From Peltaster fructicola (Eukaryota > Ascomycota > Dothideomycetes): a stretch of DNA of 64,000 bases. Below are positions 47,826 to 58,080 of the stretch, in pieces (position 1 is the first letter of the stretch; each line of letters begins with the position of its first letter). Under the pieces are notes generated by a model, which saw only the letters and a program-made list of their open reading frames with translations, searched no databases and was not told where the DNA came from. A program made the translations under genes and the position numbers. The stretch covers positions 1 to 64,000 of the forward strand of contig CP051141.1 of the NCBI GenBank assembly GCA_001592805.2, read 5' to 3'.

Positions 47826-49838
47826 AACACAGAACTTGCCTTGTACCGATCTCCAGAGTGTTGTGGCAGAACCGATAGAGCGGGCACGACCTCAATACAT
47901 GACAGCACAGACTCACATAGTCAGCGTCGCAAGAGACATATTGGAACCAGTCGCTCAAGGAGGCAGGACGCGATCGAGCCAGTGGTCAGAGCCGCTGGCT
48001 CATTGAGCTGAACAAAGTATCAGACAGCCATTCAGCCCCTCCAGCCTCGCTGGATTTAAACCGAGAGACTGGCAGTCATGCCGAGTTGTCGTTGCATCGA
48101 TACACGACTGCTGAGTGTTCGGCTCAGGAGGAATATCGTGTCCTTGATGGAGGTACCAAGGATGTGTGCAGGATCGTATTCTTCGAAGCTCCTAGCGTAC
48201 GATTTCCAAGCTGCACCGCCTGTGTGCACGGTAGAGCTGCATCCTTTCAGACGTCTCAGCCACGCCTTGAGTGATGTTGTCGTTCGTTGCTGGTTGGTCG
48301 TAGCCTGTGTTGTTTGAGCGTTGATGAGCCTACACACTCACAGTAACCGCGCGTCTTTCGTCTAGTCGCATGATGCGTTGAGCGTGCTAGACAGCAGCAG
48401 ACAATCGTCCACCGTCTCGACACTGCATCGGGTCTTCTACGGCGATCAATTGCTCGATTGCTGATCTGTAGGACGAGAAGCCTTAAGGTGCGGATAGAGC
48501 TGGTGTTTAGCCACTGATTTGCATGACCTTCAAGGCTCCCTTCTGCGGATATGCTCGTCCAAGCTCTTACTACCAACCCATGTATATGCTGCTCTTCTAC
48601 ACTACTTGATGCCACGCTGTGTGTGACTCTTGTGGCTTGGTCACGATCATAGCCGCCATTCGTCTGCTTCAGCGGGTTGAGGCGTGCGCTGTGGTCTACT
48701 GTCGTCGGTCGTTCGGTATGCACGCAGAGCTTGATGGATCAGATGTCGTTGAGATCATCGTCCGTCAATCGATCTGGCAGGAGGCTAATTCAGGCCATGA
48801 GAGTGGTGCAGTATCCCTGAGCTGCTCAGTCGTATGGCATCGTATCCTGCAGTCTGCAGAGATTGCGATAGCTGATGCTCGAGTAGCATAATCGATGGGA
48901 GAAGTCGTAACGGATGCTCGGAAGCTCAGCGCGTTGCTGAACTTGTTCGGCTTGCCCGTTGCGGTCAGCCGCATGAACACTGCCGGACGTGTCACTTTCG
49001 CGTTGTACGTTGTCTCTATCTTGACTTGAGGTCAACAACATGCCTGCCGACGATACACTGAGTTGCAGACCTCAGGCTGATCAAGCTATGCACCTCGGAG
49101 CTACGTATGCCTGCGCAGCCTTGCAAAAGTAGCAGAAGAGTCAAATGCAGATACAACATCCTTTCCGGGATACAACAACTTGACCAAGACGAACCATTAT
49201 AACAATCGGCTAAGCAAGAGTGGCCGACACAGTCTTGCATAGAGACTGAGCTACAGCATAGCACGACAATGATGAGTGTGCTCGAACCTCAGATTGAAGC
49301 TACGACACTGTATCACATGATGAGTGTGCTCGAACCTCAGATTGAAGCTACGACACTGTATCACAGCAGAATCTATCATTCGCACTGACAGTATTTTGTC
49401 AACGTCGTCAAGCTTCTGAGTATACAGCAAGCACTATGTGCACGTCTTGCTGCACCGATCCAACATCTCAGCGAGGTCAGCAACGTATGAGAGATGGCTC
49501 GTTCGCATCGGTATTCACAAGCATCACACGTGTACTGATCTGCTCTCTCTCAGGAAGACTCGTCAGCAGGATCCATGTTCTTCAGAGAAGCGTCTCTAGC
49601 ATCGATTCCATCCTCACTCATGACCAGCCAACACTCAAGAGACTCCTCCAACCACTCACTCGCGCAATAGAACAAACGGCAGTACTGCTCGTGACAAGTT
49701 CCTGGAGGATTCACCTTAATCTCAAGACGACGCTTGCTCGATCTGTTTGGCAGCATGATCTATGACAGTCGCAAACTATATCATAGTCTGGTATAACAGC
49801 ACAACGTAGTCCTGCCTCCCATCTTATAACGATCCACC
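47826..49838. other. Intergenic DNA
   Basis: No confident gene in 2 kb. A 155-codon minus frame at 48256-48723 overlaps weaker frames on both strands and has no domain. A perfect 48-bp duplication is listed separately. A CTATATCATAG element near 49776-49786 lies about 55-60 bp upstream of the gene at 49839 and may be its TATA element. Confidence 0.4.
49269..49364. repeat. Perfect 48-bp tandem duplication
   Basis: A 48-bp unit beginning ATGATGAGTGTGCTCGAACC occurs twice head to tail (49269-49316 and 49317-49364) with no differences. In contrast to the diverged arrays elsewhere in the window this must be recent, or an assembly artefact. Confidence 0.95.
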
Positions 49839-50570
49839 ATGTCAGCAGAACAAGCCATCGATGTGACGGACGCTATTCAGGTTCTCACTGACCTTAACAG
49901 CAGAGCGATGCGACTATCGAATGCATGCACCCTGCTCATACGAGAGGTACAAGAGCAACTAGCACGTCCTCAACTTGAGCGCAATACCGATCTCCTGATG
50001 CTGAGAGCCGATCTCAATATGTGTCTGGAAGCTCTCAGGTCTGTGTGGCGCCAAGCCTACAAGATCGAGGACGATCCCGAGCGCGATCCCTTGCCGATCA
50101 GGGTATATGGAACACTTGAAGGTTTGCAAGCTGCACGTGCTGAGATGATGGTCAAGGAGGGTGAACTCAATCATCAAAGAGAAGTCTTTGAGACCTTCAA
50201 GAGATATCTTCCAGTACCCCTCCACCATCTATCCAGCCGAGATAGTGTCAGGACTTCCCGGAGCACAGGAGTCGCTACCAACAGCAGATGTGATCACAAC
50301 TTCGGAGACTGCTGCACACGACTTATCCAACACAGAGCTTGGACATTGCATTGCCGCTTCTGTGTTTGGCATAGTGGAGGTATACGTTGCAGAAGCGAGG
50401 GTGCTCAGCGTAACAGATTCCCGGACTGGCACACTCTACGACCTGGTCATTCCAGTAGATTCACCTGGTACATCGGCACAAACATGCTCTTCGTAATCAC
50501 TGCAGAATACTATAGCGATTTAGATCCTGCCTTTGACAATCTCGATGTCTGTGAGCTTGTAAGCGCTTGA
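49839..50570 (+). CDS. Coiled-coil protein of unknown function, frame of C-terminal half uncertain
   Basis: The ORF begins MSAEQAIDVTDAIQVLTDLN after a probable TATA element. Its first ~125 residues are strongly helical with heptad-like spacing (RLSNACTLLIREVQEQL, LRADLNMCLEALRSVW, GLQAARAEMMVKEGELNHQR), pointing to a coiled coil. After about ...ETFKRYLP the open frame runs on to 50570 but its sequence is no longer protein-like. In the +1-related frame, 50200-50496 reads naturally (YPSTIYPAEIVSGLPGAQES, then LGHCIAASVFGIVEVYV). Removing an intron would switch frames: GTATAT (at 50102) to CTTCCAG gives a phase-matched 119-nt intron, and a 31-nt GTCTTT..TTCCAG segment would also work. Both are odd for this gene set, so a frameshifted or decaying gene is also possible. 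No signal peptide or known domain. Confidence 0.5.
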   Translation: MSAEQAIDVTDAIQVLTDLNSRAMRLSNACTLLIREVQEQLARPQLERNTDLLMLRADLNMCLEALRSVWRQAYKIEDDPERDPLPIRVYGTLEGLQAARAEMMVKEGELNHQREVFETFKRYLPVPLHHLSSRDSVRTSRSTGVATNSRCDHNFGDCCTRLIQHRAWTLHCRFCVWHSGGIRCRSEGAQRNRFPDWHTLRPGHSSRFTWYIGTNMLFVITAEYYSDLDPAFDNLDVCELVSA

Positions 50571-51245
50571 GCATACTGTTAGCCTCTACGAGAGTTGCGA
50601 CTGTCCATGGATAGCCTCGACGTGAACCTTCTACTGAGACCATGCCTCCGTCCTGTGCAAGCATCGGTCCGTCCGTATCAGTCCGACCGCTTTTGCTCTT
50701 CATAAGCTACACTCCGGCAGCTACTACGTTGAATATCCTTGGCTCGAATGAGGTGGCATGCATATGTTGAAGAGGAGGTTGTGTTATGCATCAGGCTGTG
50801 TCGGCCACCTCACCCAGACACTCGTCGCCGCCTCTATTCGTCCTGATGGTTCCCGGAGCACTCCCGAAACCACTGTGACAAGCTCTGGAAGAGCACACTA
50901 CGCTTTGTGATGCCAGGGTGACGCTTATGGCTATGTAGACGGGTCTACAATCCTCAAGTCAGCATGATTCTGTCGGTAACTTGTGGTGCATCATGACGTC
51001 GGATGCGCGGCTGGTATCTCACAAGGACATCAACGTAGGCTGTGAAAGATCGTTGTGAGACACATAACGATGTCTCATGGATTGCTAACCACTGCTCGTC
51101 TCTACAGTCCTCAGTAGTGTAGAACATCCAATGCACGCTACACCCCGTCGCCGTCTGCTTCTAGTTATCTCGTAGCTTTCCATACTCCTACATCTTGCTG
51201 ATAACGAGGGTTGACCAACGATGCCCCGATCGACTCTCAATATGC
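50571..51245. other. Intergenic DNA
   Basis: No gene is seen. Only a 68-codon frame (50497-50703, minus) and a 60-codon frame (50954-51136, minus) are present. The region lies between the 3' ends of two convergent genes, if the gene at 51246 is real. Confidence 0.4.
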
Positions 51246-51737
51246 TCAGATGTTTCCTCGGTCTGTGGCATGACCATGGACAGCGTGGCCGGCAACATCG
51301 GCATCCATAGGCTTGTCAGTGACAGCCACGAGCCCGACATCACCACGATCGTCAGCAGTATCATTGAAGCCAGTCGCTCCAGGCCTTTCTTGCTGTCGCT
51401 CTGCGTGACCCAAAGTCTGCAACCAAGCCGGGAACACATAAAGATCGACAGTCTCCTTCAAAGCAGCCAGCATTGTCCAAAGTTTGGACAACTCGGTCTT
51501 GATCTCTTCTACGTTGTCTTGTAGGTACGTCTCAAGATAGTGGCTTTCGAGACCTTTGTTCGTCTCATACTGCTCATCGAGTTCGGCAAATTCCTTGAGA
51601 TATCTTCTTCGCTTGTCGGCATTCTCCCTCAAGGAGAATCGTACCATCGCAAGATGTGGTCCTGGCCAAGACTTGTCCATTGTGAGTATGATGTAGAAGC
51701 TCCACCTGGGAACTCTTTGATATAGATGAGCGAACAT
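51246..51737 (-). CDS. Probable helical/coiled-coil protein of unknown function
   Basis: The minus-strand frame is open from about 51867 and has its first ATG at 51737 (MFAHLYQRVPRWSFYIILTM). It reads as a real protein: a beta-like segment WSFYIILTMDKSWPGPHL, then MVRFSLREN, followed by a long charged helix (ADKRRRYLKEFAELDEQYE, DNVEEIKTELSKLWTMLAAL). Upstream of the ATG the same frame still looks coding (DDWQTLVRPVARRARI), so a first exon or an earlier start may be missed. The C-terminal 60 residues are Asp/Gly/Ala-rich and unconvincing, while the neighbouring frame (51188-51439) offers a hydrophobic segment, LASMILLTIVVMSGSWLSLT. A frame switch by splicing or a frameshift near 51430 is therefore possible. 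I recognise no family. Confidence 0.45.
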   Translation of the reverse strand: MFAHLYQRVPRWSFYIILTMDKSWPGPHLAMVRFSLRENADKRRRYLKEFAELDEQYETNKGLESHYLETYLQDNVEEIKTELSKLWTMLAALKETVDLYVFPAWLQTLGHAERQQERPGATGFNDTADDRGDVGLVAVTDKPMDADVAGHAVHGHATDRGNI

Positions 51738-54727
51738 TCGATCGAGATATGGGCGCAGACAAGCAGTGCTTGTAAGATGGCTTGTAGATCTGGCTATTGA
51801 GATCAGAGATCGGGATATGCGGGCCCGGCGGGCAACAGGTCTTACGAGTGTCTGCCAATCATCATGAGCTCGTTATCATCCACAGTGAATCACAGCATGG
51901 CTATGTGTAGCATACTTGCCATCTTGTCGAGCTTCGAGGTGCGATGTTGCCTAGTCCACTGACATATGCTCAACGGTCAATGTACCTTGACTGGTGTGTC
52001 CAGACGTTGCTCCACCGTGAAGGCGGTAGCGCTGCACACACTTGTGGCAAGGAGCGAGATCGGTGTATGTTCCTGGTTGACGTGACTTACAAATGGACCT
52101 ACCTCTGGGACGACCACTCGATGATCAGCAACACAACACTGTGCTAGAGAACATGCCCTCGATATGGCTGTGATCCAGCTGCTCATTCGGCGCCTCCTGC
52201 GAGGTCCACCACTTCAGTGGCGCATGTATCATGCGACTAGTCCAGGTATCATCTCTCACGGCTTATAGCTTCGAGAGCATAGGCGTGCAATGTGGCGTCC
52301 TGCAACAACGACAGTACAGGAGCAGGCATGATTGCCGCAGTGCGCAGAACACAGGGTATGGATGTCCCGACCACCTCGCACCTATAGGCCACAGCACAGC
52401 AGAGTGTAGTACCGTGGGCCAGATCGAGCCTCGCCTGTTGAAGCAAGGCTCTCAATAGCAAACCATCAACTGTATGTTGTGCTCAGTCCGTCTCTTGACC
52501 ATATACCGACCTTGAGTGGCATGAACGAGTCTCGTGGTTTGCTGATGAGAGGCTTATCTGGTGCAGAGCTGTCGAAGAACCTGTGTACGAGGATATGGTA
52601 CTGCGTGGTACAAGGTGTTTGACGAAGCGCATATTTGATCGTGGGCATACTGCTCTTTGTGATGGTAGGTCGTCTGCTGCAAGGTTCGCAACACGCTCTG
52701 AATCTCAATGAAGCCGCCATTAGCTATGACTGACCGGAGAGACATCGGATGAGAAGCAGGATAGACGATCGAGTGGGTGCTGCGCAGGCGGTTGATGCAA
52801 GTATGCAGTCGAGTCAAGTCTGGTGAAGCGGTTGTTGACGCCGAGGACACTGCACAGCCACAATGCACAACCATCTCGATCATCGCTCCTTTCATCGCCA
52901 TACCTCGACAACAAGGCGCATTCTCGCCGCTCTGGTGTCCGCATCAAATGCTTTGTCCTCTCCCGCTGACGCGTACCTGATGTTGCGACGTTTTCGTGTG
53001 CTTAAGACTGCAACGATTTCACGACGACAACAACACCACTTGACATCACACAGCTGAGCTCATATCGGACGGCTCGAGGCGCAACTCAATCTCTGATCCT
53101 ATACTCCCATCCTGGAGGAGACTCGGCTCGACAAGCACAGAGCTGCTCCGCCTCTGGCTCGCCAATAAGCAGATCCAACGATGACAAGCACATTGTTGCC
53201 CTTGTTGCGTCGGGCTCTCTCATTTCCCAGCATCGTCACTGATATGCATGCTGCTGTCGCATGCGGTAGGACTGGCGGGCGATCGATTGCGCATGCCGTC
53301 TTTGACAGTGCATCATCATCTCTGACACCAGATCTATCTCGACATCCACTATCGATACTACACGCTTCTTGAAGGTGTAGACAAGGCTCTCAAGAGACTT
53401 GGAATAGCTTCATCGCAGCATAGACCGGTACATCCCAAGCAATCAAGCTCTGCAGTCCGAGGAAGGCATCATTCCAAGTAGATGAATGCTTCTTAACATC
53501 ACTGCCGGTCGCGATCATGGCAGGTGGATCGCACTATGTCCAATCGTCGAATCGATAGTCGGGAAGGGGTCTTGTCGACGAATGCCACCAACAGCCTGGG
53601 CTTCTCAATGCTCTAGAGAGCGTCCATAATAGACTCCATGGGGACCACCATGTTCACGCCTCGCAACGAGCTACACAAGGCATCACAAATCATCGGTTCG
53701 ACTGTCGGAGTCAGCAAAGACCGTAGTGATCACTGCTGCTTCCTGGGCCATCATGGACATCGGTAATCCATTGGATTACCACCCTGAATCACAAACACTG
53801 CACCAGATTCCCAGTATGCTGAGTGTGAGCATCAAGGAAGTTAATCATCATCAATCCAGGCGAGACTACAGCAAGCGGTTATCATCAATGACAGTACTAC
53901 CTCTCGTTCACGCAGGCGTGTTAATTTAAACACTCATGGCTACATCAGACTTGGCCTGACATTTCATCTCTGTCGTGGAAAGCCTCCATCGCTGGGAAAG
54001 TCAAGGCGCTGATAGGCTCGGACTCTTGTGGCCATAGTGAAGTCGCCATGTCAGCTTCTCGCTGGCCATCGATGGACTGCCCAGTGCTCCACCAACAATA
54101 GCGATCGACACCCCTGTGGCGTTGACTGCGATCTCCTGTCACGATTCACGAGCTTTGTAAATGTGCACGAATGCTGCATCGCGCAACAGCAAGATAAGCA
54201 TCTACATCTGGAGCGTACCACCCTTTAACGCTGTAGAGTCCAGGACAAGGATAAAGACCCCATGCAGACCGGACCCCAACTGAGGAAGGATAGTCGTATC
54301 TGCAGGGCGGATGCGACTACGAGGTCTGTAAGCCGAGCGAGTAGACTTCTGACTCTCTACGTTCTGCTCTACATCGAGGCGACCTGCCAACTTCAGCATT
54401 CTTGATACACCGTATCCAAGGGCATTCAGCCCAGCACCGAAGTCCCACGTTCTACTTTGACGGCTTGCCCTTGCCGACATGGTTGACAGGAGCGCTGCTA
54501 CAAATGAGCAGCGCAGAAGACACTACAGGACCAGAACAATCGAGCGTCAGCTCCTCGATGAGCACACGGTCCAGTGCGCGACAAGGATGGGAATGTGCTT
54601 CCATCCTAGCAGAGCAGAACTGGACTTCGAGTCTGGCACTATCTGCCATTCGTATGGGCAACCTGAGATTCCACTACGATGATCAGAGGGCACACTTCTA
54701 CTGGCAATGCGCAAAACTACGATTATA
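51738..54727. other. Gene-poor block
   Basis: No confident gene in 3 kb. On the minus strand at 52466-52947 three overlapping frames each contain protein-like stretches (for example HILVHRFFDSSAPDKPLISK at about 52520-52600), which might mark a decayed gene. A plus frame at 54504-54728 (74 codons, MSSAEDTTGPEQSS...) ends exactly where the next candidate begins. A 19-nt palindrome at 53762-53780 is listed separately. Confidence 0.4.
53762..53780. promoter_or_regulatory. 19-nt palindrome GGTAATCCATTGGATTACC
   Basis: Nine-base perfect arms (GGTAATCCA / TGGATTACC) around one central T. It may be a dimeric factor site; it contains ATTGG, the CCAAT-box core, across the centre. No gene lies close by, so the role is unclear. 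Confidence 0.3.
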
Positions 54728-55005
54728 ATGAAGGTCTACATTCCGACTGAGTTCGAGAGACTCGTAGCGTCGCTTTCCTCAAGATGCTCGGCGAGACACT
54801 GGATGGCGGCTGATGCCCTGACACTAGTGTGCAGGTAACGACTTCATTCACACCGTCCACCACGATGGTAGGCCAGAGACTGCTACAAGATAAGCAAGAG
54901 CTGTGGGACAGAGTCTATACCTTCGAGACACAGATGCAAGACATACAAGCTGATCTCAACGAGAGGTTTCAGTTCGAGCAAAGCCTTGCCCACCTCATCG
55001 CCTAG
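54728..55005 (+). pseudogene. Coiled-coil gene fragment
   Basis: The stretch holds two protein-like pieces. The first starts at ATG 54728 (MKVYIPTEFERLVASLSSRC). The second, 54865-55005, is a short amphipathic helix (RLLQDKQELWDRVYTFETQM) that stops after 46 codons, with the same helical character continuing past the stop for nine codons. A 50-nt intron with a weak GTGTGC donor would join them in frame (...ADALTL to RLLQDK...). The fragment sits beside two clearer coiled-coil genes and looks like a shortened relative or a decaying copy. Function unknown. Confidence 0.3.
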
Positions 55006-55519
55006 TACGATGCTGAAATCGCTCAGATATAGTTCAAGTGTCTGGGCGACCTCGTATAGACAGCACGAAGGTTGCGACGCTAGATATGATCAATCCTCAT
55101 GACGCAAAGGTGAGCGGCAGCTTGGAGCACGCTGATGGGAACAACCCTTTGTGTTCGACCGGGTATGATCAAGACACGCAGCCTGTCCTCAAGCCCGCGA
55201 GGTCAGACCGTCGACGCTGTAGCCGGTGAGTTCGATACAGAGGTGACTCGATTCCATCGAATGGATGATGGACCTGTCGTGTGAGTACTGGGCCTGCGGG
55301 ACAACTGTATGGGCATGATCGCCGTCGACTCTAGTTGGGAGCAAGAGCTCCTCCAATATGATCGCAACGCTCACATTACAAGCGAAGGTACTACTGAAGC
55401 TCGCTGTAGATCAATCGAATTGATTGTACTATCATGACTACACTTTCGTGCAGCTACTACTCAGGCTACTCGGTAAAGCCTATCTCTGATTTCCATGCTG
55501 ATGTAAAGCAGATCATCCC

Positions 55520-56284
55520 TCAGATTACCTCCCAGTCATCGACCTTGTTGTGGGCTATAGCGACCTGGAGCTCATTCGTGGTGGCAGCTTTCTCCAAGTC
55601 ATCGATGCGTTTCTTGGCGGCGGCCAGGCTGGCAGTAAGTGCACTGATGTTGTCGTCCTTGTTGCGCAGCTGCAGAGCCGACTGCTTCTTCCCGTTGATC
55701 ATCTCGCGATAGCTGTGGTCACAACTGCCCTGGTAGTGTTTCACGTCCTTGAGAGCGTCCTTGTAACGTGACTCGAGGTGGTCATAATCGGCGGTTCGCT
55801 GCTTCAACTCCTGTTGGTAAGAGCAGATCTGCGCATTGAGATCGTTGATACGGTCTTGCAGTTCCTTGACGGTCTTCGTGTTCTGAACACGCTCGAGCTC
55901 GACTTGGTCCTTTGTTTTGTAGTAGGCTTTTTCCAAGACAGCGACGTTCTCTTCTGCAAGGTTGGCAGCAGACTGGTTGAAGGCGACTTTGGCTTGCAAG
56001 TCACGTATCTTGATAGCACACGGCTTGAGCTTCGGCTCTGATCGGCCGCTGGATCCACTGGTAGCCATGACAGACAGATTGATGGGTGTGTCTCCCTTCG
56101 AAGCTCGCTTGGATTCGTTACGAGTCTGTTGAACCGCTTTGTCGAATCGTGAAGAGCGCTGGAAGTGGTCAGAATGGATCAGCGAGCTTTCAAAGTTACT
56201 TACAGGTTGAGAGCGTGGACCACTTGATGTGCTATCCACGTCGAGAGTTCGGACACGGTGGCTTGGGTTGGTGTGGGACATCAT
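55520..56284 (-). CDS. Coiled-coil protein of unknown function with a stop-free intron
   Basis: An open frame of 254 codons on the minus strand. It contains an apparent intron at 56159-56203: GTAAGT at the start, CTGAC shortly before the end, and a CTTCCAG acceptor. The intron is 45 nt, a multiple of three, and has no stop, so spliced and unspliced forms both stay in frame (239 or 254 residues). The first ~80 residues are Ser/Thr-rich and disordered. From about residue 85 to the end there is a long coiled coil (KIRDLQAKVAFNQSAANLAE, VKELQDRINDLNAQICSYQQ, ALTASLAAAKKRIDDLEKAA). No signal peptide, membrane span or known domain is seen. A second coiled-coil gene lies just upstream in the same direction, with 233 bp between its stop and this start. 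Confidence 0.72.
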   Translation of the reverse strand: MMSHTNPSHRVRTLDVDSTSSGPRSQPVSNFESSLIHSDHFQRSSRFDKAVQQTRNESKRASKGDTPINLSVMATSGSSGRSEPKLKPCAIKIRDLQAKVAFNQSAANLAEENVAVLEKAYYKTKDQVELERVQNTKTVKELQDRINDLNAQICSYQQELKQRTADYDHLESRYKDALKDVKHYQGSCDHSYREMINGKKQSALQLRNKDDNISALTASLAAAKKRIDDLEKAATTNELQVAIAHNKVDDWEVI

Positions 56285-56517
56285 GCGAGAGAACTGCTCG
56301 TAAATAGGAAGCGCGCGACGCGAGGGAAGGTTGTGGTAGATGTGTAGGAGCTTGGCGAACGCGAGAAAGCTTTTAGGTCACCCACTTCGGAAGTCACTCG
56401 CGTGTTGACAGGGTTTCACGGCACACTCGGACATACAGACAAGAATGGAAGGCAGCGGAAGCGAAGGAAGCATTTGTTTGAGTTAATGCTATGGAAGAGG
56501 GACTCACTGGTTCTACC

Positions 56518-57047
56518 TCAGATCCAGCGGCGTCTACGAGTCTCCTGTACGGCGGCAAGCTCGCTGGCTAGTCGACCTGCACGCTCTGCCATGAGACGCT
56601 GCTCACCGAGGCTGCTTTCCAACCTCTGCCTGATTATTTGGAACTGGCTTTCGTGCCGGTCCCTGGCGGCTTCGGCGTCCTTGACCTGCTGCTGTGCGAT
56701 CGCGAACTGCTGTTCGAGGACCATGACCTGTTGCTCGGCAGCCTTGGTTTGCTGCTCGGCGACCTTGACCTGCTTCTCGGTGTCGATGGCGAGCTGTCTC
56801 ACCTTGGTGTGCTCCACTCGGAAGGCCTGCACGACAGCCTGCTCCTCGTCTAGCTGCTTTCGCAGCTCGAGGTTCTCCTCTTGGAGGCCGTCGATGTAAG
56901 CGAGAGCCAGTATGCCCTCAGGTGTGTTTGCTGCAACTTCAGCTGTGGAAGAGCGTTAGTATGAGATCCCTGAATTGGCTATGGATACTTACCGATTGCC
57001 AGCTTCTCAGCATCTGTGATGCTTCTGACTGATCGTGTGTTTGACAT
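56518..57047 (-). CDS. Small glutamine-rich coiled-coil protein
   Basis: Two exons on the minus strand, 56993-57047 and 56518-56942, with a 50-nt intron (GTAAGT, a CTAAC branch, TTCCACAG). The start ATG at 57047 gives MSNTRSVRSITDAEKLAI, and the split codon yields 159 residues. After a short globular start (PEGILALAYIDGLQEENLEL) nearly the whole protein is a parallel-type coiled coil. Five consecutive heptads at 56665-56769 are tandem copies: VKVAEQQ, TKAAEQQ, VMVLEQQ, FAIAQQQ and VKDAEAA, made by 21-bp repeats in the DNA. The coil continues to an Arg-rich end (QETRRRRWI). I recognise no family. The neighbouring gene at 55520 is also a coiled-coil protein in the same orientation, so the two may be related or partners, but this is inference. 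Confidence 0.75.
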
Positions 57048-57330
57048 TTTGAGAGAATGATGTGTGGTGATGGAAGAAGAAGCAAGGAGTTTCGTGAACT
57101 TATGCCAACGCGAGTGGGCCCAGCACGTGTTGGCTTGGCAAGACACCTCCCACTGACCTTAGGCGTCTACTCCTAAGCCACCAGCCATCGTGATACAGCC
57201 ACAACATCGTGTCCTAGTATCTGAACGTTGAGGCTGAGTGGCCTTGATCCCTACACTGGCGATAATCTTGTCAGAGGATGCTCGGTGTCTATCGCAGGGA
57301 ACACAGCATCAGCGACGCGGTGAGTCCCAG
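57048..57330. other. Upstream region of the 57.0-kb coiled-coil gene
   Basis: Probable promoter of the minus-strand gene starting at 57047. No distinct TATA element is seen. It borders the tandem array that follows. Confidence 0.4.
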
Positions 57331-58080
57331 GAATGTCCACCTCGACAGCAGAGACCACGGCATCGAGATCGCTGGGAGGTGAGCACCACCTGCACCAGAC
57401 ATCCCAGGTATGTCGATCGTGACAGCCAGAGACTTCGCGACATCGTCTTAGGGAATTTAATTTCGCGAACACCAGATATCCCGAACGTGTCGATCCCAGA
57501 AGCGAAGACCATGGCCTGCAGACCGTAGGGATTCGAGCAAACCTGACACCACCGCAGCAGCAGTAGCGCCAAACATCCCAAGCATGGCTATCGTGCCAGC
57601 ACAGATCATACCAAACGAGCCGCAGGGATACCAGCAGTGAGAGCACCGATGCAGCTGCAATGCCGCACCGTGTCTCCAATTTAGCGATGCAGAGACCAGA
57701 GGTGATTGCGCCTTGGTTGCAGGGAACTCATCGACAGAGCTACGAAAGTGGTAGGACACATCCCGGGACTGACAATGTAGTCTCGGTAGGCCACCTTGGT
57801 CACAGCCGCAGAGAGACGCAGAAAATAAACGTCAACACGCGAGTGATGCTGCAGAGTGTCCCTGATATGACGATGGCGACAGTGATAACTGCGCTGTCTG
57901 CGTGTCAGGGAACCCTCAAAGGCGAGTATGAGCACACGAGCAATGCTGTATCGAGTCCCCAATCCAGCCATGGCGACGATGGAAGCCCTGGCTCTGAAAC
58001 CGGTCCGAGGTTGAGCAAGACCAAAGCCACTCCAACGACCATCAGTCCAGTATATCCCGGGCACGGCGATGCCCTCCACT
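57331..58080. repeat. Degenerate ~97-bp tandem repeat
   Basis: A core close to ATCCCRGGYATGNCGATSGTGNCAG returns at about 57331, 57403, 57475, 57572, (57666), 57759, 57857, 57953 and 58053. The first steps are about 72 bp, the later ones 94-99 bp, so inner units are longer. Unit length is not a multiple of three and frames are broken, so the array is unlikely to be coding. Open frames over it on both strands (for example 57251-57679 and 57681-58196, minus) are by-products. Confidence 0.75.
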
